From: Buttiauxella noackiae ATCC 51607
GTDB lineage: Bacteria > Pseudomonadota > Gammaproteobacteria > Enterobacterales > Enterobacteriaceae
Direction of reading: 5' to 3'
Length of the DNA stretch: 58,806 nucleotides
Assembly (NCBI RefSeq): GCF_001654865.1
Contig: NZ_LXEO01000046.1
Span: forward strand, 1 to 58,806
Of this stretch, positions 38,155 through 48,011 are shown piece by piece. The notes below the pieces were generated by a model that saw only the letters and a list, made by a program, of their open reading frames with translations, did no database searches and was not told where the DNA came from. The translations under genes were made by a program, and so were the position numbers. Within the stretch, counting starts at the first letter, position 1, and each line of letters begins with the position of its first letter.

Positions 38155-39478
38155 ATGAATGTTGCAGCGGCCTTTCCACCACCTTATCTTCATGCGTTAA
38201 ATCTTTGCGTAACCAAATCCCCAATCCCAGCCCAACCATTGCCAGCGCCAGTACATACCAGGCTGGTCCCATTGGTGATATGGCAGATAACATCGTGACA
38301 AAGATTGGCGTCAGGCCACCAAAAATGGCATACGACATATTGTAAGAGAACGAAATACCGCTAAAACGCACTTCCGCCGGGAATGCTCGCACCATCACAA
38401 ACGGCACTGCCCCCACAACACCAACGCTCAAACCAGCAAGCCCATAGAATAAGAAAAGATATTCAGGATAAATTGCCGTCAGGTGATAGAACATCCAACT
38501 GCACACGGCCAATAACAAGCTGCCGAAAGTAAAGGTCTTGCTGGCACCTATACGGTCAATAATCAGCCCAGCCAGAATACAACCGATGCACAACATCACG
38601 ATGGCGATACTGTTCGCCTGAAGCGTCAATGCTGGCGCAATACCCAACTGTTTTTGCAACCAGGTTGGTGCCATCAAAATGACCACCACAATACCCGCCG
38701 ACAACAACCAGGTTAGCAGCATCGAAATCACCACCGCTTTTTTATGGTTTGCGATGACCGATTTCAACGGCAACTCTTCTGCCAGCGCTTTGCGTTGCTG
38801 CATCTCAAGGAAAATTGGGGTTTCTTGCAACCAACGGCGCAGATACATCGCCACCAGGCCGAAAATCCCACCGAGGAAGAACGGTATACGCCAGCCGCCA
38901 TCATGGATTGCCTGCTGGGTCATCGAGGTATTAATAATGGTCGCGACCACGGAACCCAACAAAATACCGGCAGTTAAACCAGCAGTTAAGGTGCCACATG
39001 CAATACCAATACGTTTATAGGGAACGTGTTCTGCGACAAATACCCATGCTCCTGGCACTTCACCACCGATTGCCGCCCCCTGAAGCACGCGCATCAGAAG
39101 TAGCAATATAGGTGCCGCGATACCGAGTGTTTCATAGGTTGGCAACATCCCTATCGCAAGCGTTGGCAGCGCCATCAGTAAAATGCTCAGGGTGAACATT
39201 TTTTTACGACCAACCAGGTCGCCAAAGTGCGCCATGATGATCCCACCCAGCGGACGAGCCAGATAACCTGCGGCAAAGATGCCAAAAGTTTGTAACTGAC
39301 GAAGCCACTCAGGAATATCGGCCGGGAAGAAAAGCGCACCAACGACGGTGGCAAAAAAGACGAAAATAATAAAGTCGTAGAATTCGAGCGCACCACCCAA
39401 AGCGGCAAGGGTCAGGGTTTTGTAATCCTGACGATTCAGAGGTCTGGTGCGATGTGTTGAATTGAGTTGTTGTGCCAT
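38153..39478 (-). CDS. MHS-family metabolite/H+ symporter
   Basis: A 441-residue twelve-segment major-facilitator protein of the metabolite:H+ symporter family (relatives carry shikimate, alpha-ketoglutarate, proline/betaine or dicarboxylates). Signature motifs are ALGGALEFYDFIIFVFFATVVGALFFP in segment one, ARPLGGIIMAHFGDLVGRKKMF in loop 2-3 and LRVLQGAAIGGEVPGAWVFVAEH. The start at MAQQLNSTHRTRP has GCAGG upstream. The gene is not in the E. coli satP-mog interval, so it is an accessory acquisition here. The substrate is unknown. Confidence 0.88.
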   Translation of the reverse strand: MAQQLNSTHRTRPLNRQDYKTLTLAALGGALEFYDFIIFVFFATVVGALFFPADIPEWLRQLQTFGIFAAGYLARPLGGIIMAHFGDLVGRKKMFTLSILLMALPTLAIGMLPTYETLGIAAPILLLLMRVLQGAAIGGEVPGAWVFVAEHVPYKRIGIACGTLTAGLTAGILLGSVVATIINTSMTQQAIHDGGWRIPFFLGGIFGLVAMYLRRWLQETPIFLEMQQRKALAEELPLKSVIANHKKAVVISMLLTWLLSAGIVVVILMAPTWLQKQLGIAPALTLQANSIAIVMLCIGCILAGLIIDRIGASKTFTFGSLLLAVCSWMFYHLTAIYPEYLFLFYGLAGLSVGVVGAVPFVMVRAFPAEVRFSGISFSYNMSYAIFGGLTPIFVTMLSAISPMGPAWYVLALAMVGLGLGIWLRKDLTHEDKVVERPLQHS

Positions 39479-39602
39479 AAGAGCCTGCTTCCAGAGTAGA
39501 GTGTGGTTATTAGCTTCCATTTTGCTGTAAAGCAATTTCACTATAACGAACCACACTCCACATGCCAGAGTGACTACATCTTATACCGCAAACAACTTGG
39601 TT

Positions 39603-40190
39603 TTAGGAGTTTGTATCGCGAATGGCACTTTTAGGGCGAAAAGCTGCTACTACAGAGCTATCCGTTTCAATATATGGACCATCTAATAACTGTATACAAT
39701 ACGGTACACTTGCAAAAATCCCCGGCACTACAACCTTGTTATTAGCATCTTTTACGCCTTCCAGGGTTTCCTGGATAGACTTCGGCTGCCCAGGTAAATT
39801 CAGAATGAGTGCCTGTTTGCGAATTACGCCAACCTGACGTGAAAGAATGGCCGTCGGTACAAAGTGCAGGCTTATCTGGCGCATCTGCTCGCCAAAGCCA
39901 GGCATTACACGATCGGCAACCGCAAGCGTTGCATCAGGCGTGACATCACGACGCGCCGGGCCTGTACCGCCAGTGGTTAACACCAAATGACACGCCATTT
40001 CATCCACCAGCTCACACAGCGCCTGTTCAATAAGCGGTTGCTCATCGGGGATTAAGCGCGTTTCAATCTGGAATGGAGTCGTTAAGGTGCGCTCCAGCCA
40101 GTCAACAAGCGCCGGAATGCCTTTATCTTGATATACACCGCTCGAGGCGCGGTCAGAGATGGAAACTAAGCCAATGCGTAAGGTATTCAT
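39603..40190 (-). CDS. mog: Molybdopterin adenylyltransferase Mog
   Basis: Adenylates molybdopterin before molybdenum insertion by MoeA. The 195-residue protein equals E. coli Mog length and has the MoCF-biosynthesis motifs: RIGLVSISDRASSGVYQDKG at the N terminus and LTTGGTGPARRDVTPDATL near the active site. LNLPGQPKSIQETLEG closes the family pattern. Single gene downstream of talB on the same strand, separated by a terminator. Confidence 0.97.
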   Translation of the reverse strand: MNTLRIGLVSISDRASSGVYQDKGIPALVDWLERTLTTPFQIETRLIPDEQPLIEQALCELVDEMACHLVLTTGGTGPARRDVTPDATLAVADRVMPGFGEQMRQISLHFVPTAILSRQVGVIRKQALILNLPGQPKSIQETLEGVKDANNKVVVPGIFASVPYCIQLLDGPYIETDSSVVAAFRPKSAIRDTNS

Positions 40191-40263
40191 ATCATTCCCG
40201 GGAAATCATCAAACTTAACGGAATGATACACGGTGGAGGGCGTTGCAGACAGGGTGAAACACT

Positions 40264-40294
40264 AAAAAGCGTGGCTGGACGAAGCCAGCCACGC
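40264..40294 (-). terminator. Rho-independent terminator of talB
   Basis: GCGTGGCTGG (40269-40278) pairs with CCAGCCACGC (40285-40294) around a six-base loop. The minus strand continues with TTTTT. Confidence 0.92.
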
Positions 40295-40301
40295 ATAATG
40301 A

Positions 40302-41255
40302 TTACAGCAGGTCGCCGATCATTTTTTCCAGTTTTTCCTGGTCGATAGCAAACTTACGGATGCCATCAGCCAGTTTATCAACTGCCATTGGATCCTGGTT
40401 GTGGCTCCACAGGAACTGAGATTCAGTCATACGCTCTGGGCGTGCTTTCACATCACCAGTGTAAGACAGTTTGCGTTCAACCGCGCCTTCGCTTTCAGCC
40501 AGCTCTTTGAGCAGAGCAGGTGCGATGGTCAGACGGTCACAGCCAGCCAGTTCGATGATTTCGCCCAGGTTACGGAAGCTTGCGCCCATAACCACAGTCT
40601 CGTAACCATGCTGTTTGTAGTACTGGTAGATTTCAGAAACAGAAACCACACCTGGATCTTCATGCGGTGCGTACTCTTTCTTATCGGTGTTCGCTTTGTA
40701 CCAATCGAGGATACGACCTACGAATGGAGAGATCAGGAACACACCGGCTTCTGCACAAGCACGTGCCTGAGCGAAGGAGAACAACAGAGTCAGGTTACAG
40801 TTGATGCCATCTTTTTCCAGCTGCTCAGCAGCACGGATGCCTTGCCAGGTAGAAGCCAGTTTGATCAGGATACGATCATTGCTGATACCCGCATCGTTGT
40901 ACATTTTGATCAGACGTTTTGCTTTAGTGATGCTGGCATCGGTGTCATAAGACAGACGCGCATCAACTTCAGTAGAAATACGACCTGGGATCAGTTTCAG
41001 GATTTCCAGACCAATATTCACCGCCAGCTTGTCAGTCGCATCCACAACCTGTTGTGCATGATCACTGCTCTGCTCACGCGCCCATGCAATCGCATCATCA
41101 ATCAGTTTGCGATATTCAGGAATTTGCGCCGCGTTCAGGATCAGAGATGGGTTAGTGGTGGCATCTTGCGGTTGATACAGCTTCATTGCCGCAATATCCC
41201 CGGTGTCCGCAACTACTGTGGTTAGCTGACGCAGGGAGGTCAATTTATCCGTCAT
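40302..41255 (-). CDS. talB: Transaldolase B
   Basis: Transfers dihydroxyacetone units between sedoheptulose-7-P and glyceraldehyde-3-P in the non-oxidative pentose phosphate pathway. The 317-residue length equals E. coli TalB. The Schiff-base Lys is in the [18 protein letters not shown] segment (near residue 132). The ATTNPSL and [12 protein letters not shown] signatures are present. Start at [10 protein letters not shown] is chosen by family agreement; 24 upstream codons are left out. Confidence 0.99.
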   Translation of the reverse strand: MTDKLTSLRQLTTVVADTGDIAAMKLYQPQDATTNPSLILNAAQIPEYRKLIDDAIAWAREQSSDHAQQVVDATDKLAVNIGLEILKLIPGRISTEVDARLSYDTDASITKAKRLIKMYNDAGISNDRILIKLASTWQGIRAAEQLEKDGINCNLTLLFSFAQARACAEAGVFLISPFVGRILDWYKANTDKKEYAPHEDPGVVSVSEIYQYYKQHGYETVVMGASFRNLGEIIELAGCDRLTIAPALLKELAESEGAVERKLSYTGDVKARPERMTESQFLWSHNQDPMAVDKLADGIRKFAIDQEKLEKMIGDLL

Positions 41256-41471
41256 GATAGTGTTTCTCATTAGATGTAACTTGTTAGGGGGATGTAACCG
41301 GTCTGGCTTGATGATATCACGACGCAATTCAGGTGCAACCGCAGCAACACATCGGCAGGAACTGAACGCGAAACTGATAAATACCGTGTATTATTTGCCT
41401 GCAATCTAAAGGATCATGCGCGGCCACCGCGCATTAGCTGTGCTCACAACGCATGCAAACGAGGGATGTTA

Positions 41472-42917
41472 ATGGCGGATTTTTTCCTTTTTATCAATGA
41501 GATACTATGGGGTTCCATCCTCATTTATTTGTTAGTCGGCGCAGGCCTTTGGTTTACCTGGCGCTGTGGTTTTGTACAATTCCGCTATTTGACCCAGTTT
41601 CGAAGCATAATTCTGGCGAATAAAAATAAAGATTCTTCCGGAATATCCTCATTTCAGGCGCTTTGCACAAGCCTCGCTGCCCGTGTAGGTAGTGGTAATC
41701 TTTCTGGCGTGGCGCTGGCTCTTACACTCGGTGGTCCGGGTGCTATTTTCTGGATGTGGGTCGTAGCCATGCTCGGAATGGCAACTTCTTTTGTCGAATG
41801 CACCCTTGCCCAGCTTTATAAAACACGTGATAGCGAAGGCAATTATCGCGGTGGCCCGGCGTGGTATATGGAACGTGGGCTGGGAATGCGCTGGATGGGC
41901 GTGATGTTCTCCATCTTCCTGATGATAGCCTTTGGTTTGATTTTTAACGCTGTGCAGGCGAATTCAATCGCAAATGCCGTTAACAACGCTTTCGGCATTC
42001 CCAAAACCTGGGTTGGCATTGCACTCGTTGTCTTAACTGCGGGCGTGATTTGGGGCGGGATGCGCGGCACTGCACGCATATCTCAATGGTTGGTTCCGTT
42101 TATGGCGCTTATCTGGGTGTTGATGAGCCTGGTTGTGATGGCGCTGAATATCGAGCGTTTACCCGAAGTGGTTTCGCTAGTGTTCAAAAGCGCGTTTGGC
42201 TGGCAAGAAGCGGCATCAGGCGCCCTGGGGTTTACTATTAGTCAGGCAATCACCACGGGTTTTCAGCGCGGCATGTTTTCTAACGAAGCTGGCATGGGCT
42301 CTTCACCTAACGCTGCCGCGGCTGCTGCAACATGGCCACCACATCCCGCATCACAAGGGTTGGTGCAGATGTTTGGTGTGTTGATCGATACAATAATCAT
42401 CTGTTCAGCCACCGCTGGGATTATCTTGTTTTCAGGCATCCTGGATACGGCAAGCCCTGACTTGAACGGCATAAGGCTGGTACAACAAGCGCTTAGTAGT
42501 GTAGTGGGGTCGTGGGGAACCGGATTCATCGCACTCATTGTTATGCTATTTGCGTTCACATCGATTGTCGCCAACTACGCCTATGCAGAAAACAACCTTC
42601 TGTTTTTACAACAAAAAAGTCCTTTCGCTACTGTACTATTCCGTTGCCTGGCACTGGTAATGGTAATGTTTGGCACCCTTTCTCCATTGCCATTAGTCTG
42701 GCAAATGGCAGACGTAGCAATGGCGTTTATGGCTGTCACTAACCTCACGGCAATTCTGCTGCTTTCGCCTGTCGCCCGCGATCTCAGTATCGATTACCTG
42801 CGGCAGTTAAAGTTAGGTAAAACACCCGTTTTCGACCCGAATCGTTTTCCGGAAATTAAAAGCCAACTGGCACCGGGCATCTGGGACAATCCGGAGCCCC
42901 CTGAAACCAGGCGCTAA
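41472..42917 (+). CDS. yaaJ: AGCS-family alanine/glycine:cation symporter YaaJ
   Basis: An inner-membrane sodium/alanine (or glycine) symporter of the AGCS family, 481 residues with about eleven membrane segments. Family motifs are FQALCTSLAARVGSGNLSGVALALTLGGPGAIFWMW and GFQRGMFSNEAGMGSSPNAAAAAA. FTSIVANYAYAENN lies near the C terminus. Sequence and place beside yaaA and talB match E. coli YaaJ. The ATG at 41472 has GAGG 7 bases upstream; the ATG two codons earlier has none at a usable distance. Confidence 0.95.
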   Translation: MADFFLFINEILWGSILIYLLVGAGLWFTWRCGFVQFRYLTQFRSIILANKNKDSSGISSFQALCTSLAARVGSGNLSGVALALTLGGPGAIFWMWVVAMLGMATSFVECTLAQLYKTRDSEGNYRGGPAWYMERGLGMRWMGVMFSIFLMIAFGLIFNAVQANSIANAVNNAFGIPKTWVGIALVVLTAGVIWGGMRGTARISQWLVPFMALIWVLMSLVVMALNIERLPEVVSLVFKSAFGWQEAASGALGFTISQAITTGFQRGMFSNEAGMGSSPNAAAAAATWPPHPASQGLVQMFGVLIDTIIICSATAGIILFSGILDTASPDLNGIRLVQQALSSVVGSWGTGFIALIVMLFAFTSIVANYAYAENNLLFLQQKSPFATVLFRCLALVMVMFGTLSPLPLVWQMADVAMAFMAVTNLTAILLLSPVARDLSIDYLRQLKLGKTPVFDPNRFPEIKSQLAPGIWDNPEPPETRR

Positions 42918-42986
42918 TCGCAACCATCGGCTAATACTTTCAGGAAATTTGCTACCATACCCAAAATAATTCGGCCAGGAACAAAC

Positions 42987-43760
42987 ATGCTAATTTTAAT
43001 TTCACCTGCAAAAACCCTGGATTATCAAAGCGATCTTCCGACCGATCGCTATACGCAACCTGAGCTTCTGGACTATTCCCAGCAGTTGATTGCCGTGGCT
43101 CGTAAACTTAGCGCCCCGCAAATCTCCTCACTGATGCATATCAGCGACAAACTGGCTTCACTCAACGAAACACGTTTTCACGAGTGGCACCCGGAATTCA
43201 CCCCACAAAATGCGCGTCAGGCCATTCTGGCGTTTAAAGGTGATGTGTATACAGGGTTGCAGGCTGAAGGATTTAGCGATGCAGATTTCGATTTCGCCCA
43301 GCAGCATTTAAGGATGCTATCCGGGTTGTACGGCGTATTGCGCCCACTTGATCTGATGCAGCCATATCGTCTGGAGATGGGCATTAAGCTTGAGAACCCC
43401 CAGGGTAAAGATCTGTATCATTTCTGGGGTGACACCATTACCGAGAAACTGAACCAGGCGCTGGAAGCTCAAGGTGACAATGTTGTGATTAACCTGGCTT
43501 CAGATGAGTACTACAAATCGGTAAAACCGAAAAAACTCAATGCAGAAATCTTCAAGCCGGTGTTCCTTGATGAGAAGAATGGCAAATTTAAAGTCATTAG
43601 TTTCTATGCCAAGAAAGCCCGCGGCCTGATGAGCCGCTACATCATTGAAAACCGACTCACTAAACCTGAGCAACTAACGGGTTTTAATACTGACGGCTAC
43701 TTCTTTGATGAAGCGGCTTCCGGTAAACATGAATTAGTATTCAAGCGCCACGAGCAGTAA
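42987..43760 (+). CDS. yaaA: Peroxide stress resistance protein YaaA
   Basis: YaaA (UPF0246) lowers intracellular free iron and protects DNA during hydrogen peroxide stress; in E. coli it is induced by OxyR. The 257-residue product matches the family: N-terminal [17 protein letters not shown], central [23 protein letters not shown] and [17 protein letters not shown] at the end. E. coli YaaA is 258 residues. No OxyR site was resolved in the 69-base gap before it. Confidence 0.97.
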   Translation: MLILISPAKTLDYQSDLPTDRYTQPELLDYSQQLIAVARKLSAPQISSLMHISDKLASLNETRFHEWHPEFTPQNARQAILAFKGDVYTGLQAEGFSDADFDFAQQHLRMLSGLYGVLRPLDLMQPYRLEMGIKLENPQGKDLYHFWGDTITEKLNQALEAQGDNVVINLASDEYYKSVKPKKLNAEIFKPVFLDEKNGKFKVISFYAKKARGLMSRYIIENRLTKPEQLTGFNTDGYFFDEAASGKHELVFKRHEQ

Positions 43761-43762
43761 AA

Positions 43763-43791
43763 CAAAACGCCAGCACAATGCTGGCGTTTTG
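43763..43791. terminator. Bidirectional terminator between yaaA and a DUF2502 gene
   Basis: CAAAACGCCAGC ACAAT GCTGGCGTTTTG is a perfect 12-bp stem between two convergent genes. Confidence 0.93.
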
Positions 43792-43792
43792 C

Positions 43793-44083
43793 TTAGTGAT
43801 GCTTGTATTGGCCATAGTGATTACCGTTATCGTGATGGTCCTTATCATGGTGGTCATGGCGATCGTCATGATGGTCATGCGGATGCCATCTGTTATCACG
43901 CCATTCATAGTGGTCGTTCCACCAGCCACGGTCCCGCCAGTGGCCGCCGTCCCAATAATTACCACCCCGGTCCTGATCGCCAATTTGCAGTTTCACCGCT
44001 GGAATTAGCGTAATTTCTGAAGCCTGCGCAGCCAGCGGAGCGACTACCAGAATCGATAATGCGAGAACAATTGATTTCAACAT
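43793..44083 (-). CDS. Histidine-rich periplasmic DUF2502 protein (YpeC-like)
   Basis: A 96-residue predicted secreted protein. The signal peptide ([21 protein letters not shown]) is followed by [31 protein letters not shown], the DUF2502 core as in E. coli YpeC. The C-terminal third is a run of histidine and aspartate residues ([20 protein letters not shown]), suggesting binding of zinc, nickel or copper. It has no obvious operon partner, and E. coli K-12 has no such gene here. The function of the family is not established. Confidence 0.87.
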   Translation of the reverse strand: MLKSIVLALSILVVAPLAAQASEITLIPAVKLQIGDQDRGGNYWDGGHWRDRGWWNDHYEWRDNRWHPHDHHDDRHDHHDKDHHDNGNHYGQYKHH

Positions 44084-44373
44084 AAGCTACTCCTTACTGC
44101 ATTCATGCCCATAATGGGTCGTTGAAGAGAGCATATGCCTGACAGCATGGGGTTGTTATTCTCCGCAATCCTAATCTCTAACGGCCCGCATTTAATGGGA
44201 ATTCCTACATTTTCCCTCCTTGTTTCCTGCACAATTCCTCCATCATTCAGGCGTAAAAAAACGAATATGCGTGCATTCTAACGAGACGAACTCGACGTTA
44301 CTTTTTTTCGTCTGGAGTATATTTGTCGGACTGAAGATCCAGCTTTAACACACCAAATATAAAGAGGCTGTAG

Positions 44374-45714
44374 ATGACAATATCTGCGTTTAAACGCCAA
44401 AAACTCACGCTTCGCAATGGTCTGCTCGTCGCAATAGGCACCGCATGTTCATTAAGTTCTACGGTGTATGCCAGCGAAACTCCCGCTTCAGGTTATCAGG
44501 TTGAAAAAGTGGTCATACTCAGCCGCCACGGAGTGAGAGCCCCAACCAAAATGACGCAAACCATGCGTGACGTAACCCCAAATACCTGGCCTGAATGGCC
44601 GGTAAAACTGGGTTACATCACGCCCCGCGGTGAACATCTGATTAAGCTGATGGGCGGGTTTTATCGCGAGAAGTTTCAACAGCAGGGGATTTTATCGCAG
44701 GAAAATTGCCCTGCTCCCAACTCAGTTTACGTCTGGGCAGACGTCGATCAGCGTACGCTTAAAACGGGCGAAGCTTTCCTGGCAGGACTTGCCCCGCAAT
44801 GTGGTTTGACTATTCACCACCAGCAGAATCTTGAAAAGGCCGATCCTTTGTTTCATCCGGTGAAAGCGGGTATCTGCTCAATGGAGAAAAATCAGATTCA
44901 ACAGGCCGTTGAAAAGGAGGCTCAAACCCCTATTGATAATCTGAACCAACACTATCTCCCTTCCCTTGCCTTGATGAACACTACCCTCAACTTTGCAAAT
45001 TCTGCCTGGTGTCAAAAACATAGTGTGGATAAAAGCTGTGATTTAGGGCAATCCATGCCGAGCAAGCTGTCGATTCAAGAGAACGGCAACAAAATCACCC
45101 TCGATGGGGCCATCGGCCTTTCGTCTACGCTTGCTGAGATTTTCCTGCTGGAATATGCGCAAGGGATGCCAAAAGCGGCGTGGGGTAACATTCATTCAGA
45201 GCAAGAGTGGGCGGCGTTGCTGAAACTGCATAACACCCAATTTGATTTGATGGCTCGCACGCCTTATATCGCCAGACATAACGGAACGCCTTTATTGCAG
45301 GCCATCAGCAATGCACTGGACCCGAACGCCACCGCAAGCAAGCTGCCTGATATCTCGCCGGACAATAAGATCCTGTTTATTGCCGGGCACGATACCAATA
45401 TCGCCAACATCTCAGGCATGCTCAACATAAGCTGGACGCTGCCAGGACAACCAGATAACACCCCTCCAGGTGGCGCTTTGGTCTTTGAGCGCCTGGCTGA
45501 TAAAGCGGGCAAACAATATGTTAGCGTGAGCATGGTGTATCAGACACTCGAGCAGTTGCACGCTCAAACACCACTTAGCCTTAAGGAACCCGCAGGAAGT
45601 GTGCAGCTAAAAATTCCTGGCTGTAGCGACCAGACGGCTGAAGGATATTGCCCGCTGCCAACGTTCACACGCGTGGTTAGCCAAAGCGTGGAACCGGGTT
45701 GCCAGCTACAGTAA
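44374..45714 (+). CDS. Periplasmic 6-phytase (histidine acid phosphatase)
   Basis: Secreted histidine acid phosphatase that removes phosphate from phytate at low pH. The 446-residue precursor has a signal peptide of about 33 residues ending VYA. The active-site motif with nucleophile His52 is SRHGVRAPTK, and the C-terminal catalytic AGHDTNIAN supplies the acid. Eight cysteines fit the family's disulfides. The sequence agrees nearly throughout with Buttiauxella phytases as I remember them, and less with E. coli AppA. An RBS AAGAGG precedes the ATG. The 290 bases upstream contain no gene. Confidence 0.95.
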   Translation: MTISAFKRQKLTLRNGLLVAIGTACSLSSTVYASETPASGYQVEKVVILSRHGVRAPTKMTQTMRDVTPNTWPEWPVKLGYITPRGEHLIKLMGGFYREKFQQQGILSQENCPAPNSVYVWADVDQRTLKTGEAFLAGLAPQCGLTIHHQQNLEKADPLFHPVKAGICSMEKNQIQQAVEKEAQTPIDNLNQHYLPSLALMNTTLNFANSAWCQKHSVDKSCDLGQSMPSKLSIQENGNKITLDGAIGLSSTLAEIFLLEYAQGMPKAAWGNIHSEQEWAALLKLHNTQFDLMARTPYIARHNGTPLLQAISNALDPNATASKLPDISPDNKILFIAGHDTNIANISGMLNISWTLPGQPDNTPPGGALVFERLADKAGKQYVSVSMVYQTLEQLHAQTPLSLKEPAGSVQLKIPGCSDQTAEGYCPLPTFTRVVSQSVEPGCQLQ

Positions 45715-45720
45715 CGATCC

Positions 45721-45756
45721 AAAAAAAATGCCGCTCGCGGTTAAGCGAACGGCATT
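45721..45756 (-). terminator. Rho-independent terminator of thrABC
   Basis: AATGCCG / CGGCATT plus TCGC / GCGA form a stem with one mismatch around GGTTAA. The T-run is on the minus strand after thrC. Confidence 0.88.
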
Positions 45757-45790
45757 ACTCAATGGGATGGTTTTAGAAAAACGTAAAAAC

Positions 45791-47077
45791 TTACGCTTTG
45801 CCCATCATCAGTTCACGCAGCGCGGCATAATCTGCTGGCAGATTATGGGAGAGCAACGATAAGTCAGCACGCTCAGCAAGTTCCGCAGGCAGTGGCAAAG
45901 TTTCGCCCAGGATCTCTTCTACGCTCTCTTTAAATTTCGCTGGGTGTGCAGTTCCGAGGAACAGGCCATATTCGCCAGGCTGGAGCTGGTCACGCAGCGC
46001 GCGGTAAGCGATAGCAGCGTGTGGTTCAGAAACATAACCCACCGCTTTCAGCTCTTGCATGGTGGCTTTGGTGGTTTCGTCAGTCACGGTCGCATAACCC
46101 AGATCGGTCAAACGCCAGGTTTTACGGCGGAACAACTCTTCTACGCGCGGCCAGTTGTTTGGCTGACTGACATCCATGGCGTTAGAAAGCGTCGCCACAG
46201 TCGTTTTCGGAGTCCATTCGCCGTTAGCTAAGAAGCGTGGAACGGTATCGTTCGCATTGGTCGCCGCAATAAAGCGCTTGATTGGCAGGCCGAGTGATTT
46301 TGCCAGCAGGCCCGCAGTCAAATCACCAAAGTTGCCGCTTGGTACGGAAACCACCAGCTGGTTACGCGCTTCCTGGGGCAGTTGAGCAACCGCTTCAAAG
46401 TAGTAGCAAATCTGCGCCAGCAAACGACTGATGTTGATGGAGTTGGCAGAGTTTAACCCCAGCGCCACTTTCAGCTCTTCATCATCAAAAGCTTGTTTGA
46501 CCAGCGCCTGGCAGGCATCAAAATCACCATCAATCGCAACGGTTTCAATATTGCCGCCCAGCGTACAGAACAGTTTTTCCTGCAATGGGCTGATTTTCCC
46601 GCGCGGATACAGGATCACGACGCGCACGTTTTTCAGACCATAAAATGCATGGGCAACCGCAGCACCCGTATCACCAGAAGTCGCAGTCAGGATCGTAACT
46701 GGTTTATCACCACTGATATGCGTCAGCATCTGCGCCATAAAGCGCCCGCCAAAATCTTTAAATGCCAGCGTTGGGCCATGGAACAGTTCAAGACAGCCAA
46801 TGTCTGGCTCAACGCTTTTAACAGGTGCAGGGAAAGCGAAGGCCGCACGCACGCGCTCTTCAAGAATTTCCTGCGGAATTTCATCACCGAGGAAAGCAGA
46901 CAAAACTTTGCTACTGCGGGAGACGAAATCCATCTTCAGCATTTCGTCGATTTCGGTCAGTTCAAATTCCGGCAAATCATGTGGAAAAAACAGCCCCTGC
47001 TGTTTACCCAACCCCTGCACAATCGCCTGGGCAAAATTGACCTGCTCGTTATGATCTTTAAGGTTATACAGTTTCAT
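45791..47077 (-). CDS. thrC: Threonine synthase
   Basis: PLP enzyme converting O-phosphohomoserine to threonine. The 428-residue protein equals E. coli ThrC. The PLP lysine is in LAFKDFGGRFMAQ (near residue 107), and the phosphate-binding SVPSGNFGDLTAG loop follows. Third gene of thrABC, 3 bases after thrB. Confidence 0.99.
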   Translation of the reverse strand: MKLYNLKDHNEQVNFAQAIVQGLGKQQGLFFPHDLPEFELTEIDEMLKMDFVSRSSKVLSAFLGDEIPQEILEERVRAAFAFPAPVKSVEPDIGCLELFHGPTLAFKDFGGRFMAQMLTHISGDKPVTILTATSGDTGAAVAHAFYGLKNVRVVILYPRGKISPLQEKLFCTLGGNIETVAIDGDFDACQALVKQAFDDEELKVALGLNSANSINISRLLAQICYYFEAVAQLPQEARNQLVVSVPSGNFGDLTAGLLAKSLGLPIKRFIAATNANDTVPRFLANGEWTPKTTVATLSNAMDVSQPNNWPRVEELFRRKTWRLTDLGYATVTDETTKATMQELKAVGYVSEPHAAIAYRALRDQLQPGEYGLFLGTAHPAKFKESVEEILGETLPLPAELAERADLSLLSHNLPADYAALRELMMGKA

Positions 47078-47080
47078 GCG

Positions 47081-48010
47081 TTATCCCAGAACTCGTGCGC
47101 CCGCCGTATCCAGACGGCAAATATGTACAAAACCTTCCTGGTTCTGCAAATAGTGTTGGCTGAGCCAGTCAGCTACGCGTTGTGCGGTATCAGTGTTATC
47201 GCACAGCGCAAATAGAGTTGGGCCAGAGCCCGAAATACCACTCGCCAGCGCGCCGATATCTGCAGCGGCCTGGCGTGCCTCGTTAAAGCGCGGCAGCAAT
47301 TTAGCGCGATATGGCTCGGCAATCACATCACGCATCAGTTTTGCCGCAAGCTGTGGCTGGCGGGTATGGCATGCGTGAATAAAGCCCGCCAGATGGCGAC
47401 CATGGCTAATGCAATCCTGGCGGCGATAAAGCGCCGGCAGAATGGCTCGAGCTTCGGCGGTAGAGACTTTAATCCCCGGATATGCCAGCACCCAAAGCCA
47501 TTCATCAAAACCCGGTACAGACTGGCTGATGATGCCATTTTCTTCAATCATCAGCTGCATGCCACCGAGGAAACATGGAGCAACGTTATCATAATGAACG
47601 CTGCCTGAAATGCGCCCTTCCAGTTCACCCATCAAGCTCAATAAACGCGTGTCGCTCAATGGCTTGCCACAGTATTCGTTCATCGCCATCAGGCCTGCGA
47701 CCACTGAACACGCGCTGGAACCGAGACCGGAACCAATCGGCATGCTCTTTTCAAGCGTCATCTTCACAGGAATATTTTTGCCGATTTCCTGACAGAAGCG
47801 CTCCCAGCACTGATAAACGATGTTTTCACGCGGCTCGTCCGGCAATTTGCTGGCGAAGCGGCCAATGTTGCTCAAACTAAACGTGTCTGCCGCTTCAACA
47901 GTCACGTAATCCCCAAGCAGCGAGCCATCAATCGGCGATACGGCTGCGCCCAGAACATCAAACCCGACGCTCATATTGGCACTGGAAGCCGGGGCGTATA
48001 CTTTAACCAT
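47081..48010 (-). CDS. thrB: Homoserine kinase
   Basis: GHMP-family kinase phosphorylating homoserine for ThrC. The 309-residue product has the GHMP ATP-binding motif [16 protein letters not shown] (near residues 90-105). The N-terminal [19 protein letters not shown] and the C-terminal [14 protein letters not shown] motifs are also there. Same length class as E. coli (310). It begins 1 base after thrA stops. Confidence 0.99.
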   Translation of the reverse strand: MVKVYAPASSANMSVGFDVLGAAVSPIDGSLLGDYVTVEAADTFSLSNIGRFASKLPDEPRENIVYQCWERFCQEIGKNIPVKMTLEKSMPIGSGLGSSACSVVAGLMAMNEYCGKPLSDTRLLSLMGELEGRISGSVHYDNVAPCFLGGMQLMIEENGIISQSVPGFDEWLWVLAYPGIKVSTAEARAILPALYRRQDCISHGRHLAGFIHACHTRQPQLAAKLMRDVIAEPYRAKLLPRFNEARQAAADIGALASGISGSGPTLFALCDNTDTAQRVADWLSQHYLQNQEGFVHICRLDTAGARVLG

Positions 48011-48011
48011 C

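Noticed and set aside
43793-43860. Repetitive CAT/GTG tract as possible microsatellite or CRISPR-like repeat
   Set aside because: It encodes the His/Asp-rich tail of the DUF2502 protein; the periodicity comes from His and Asp codons.
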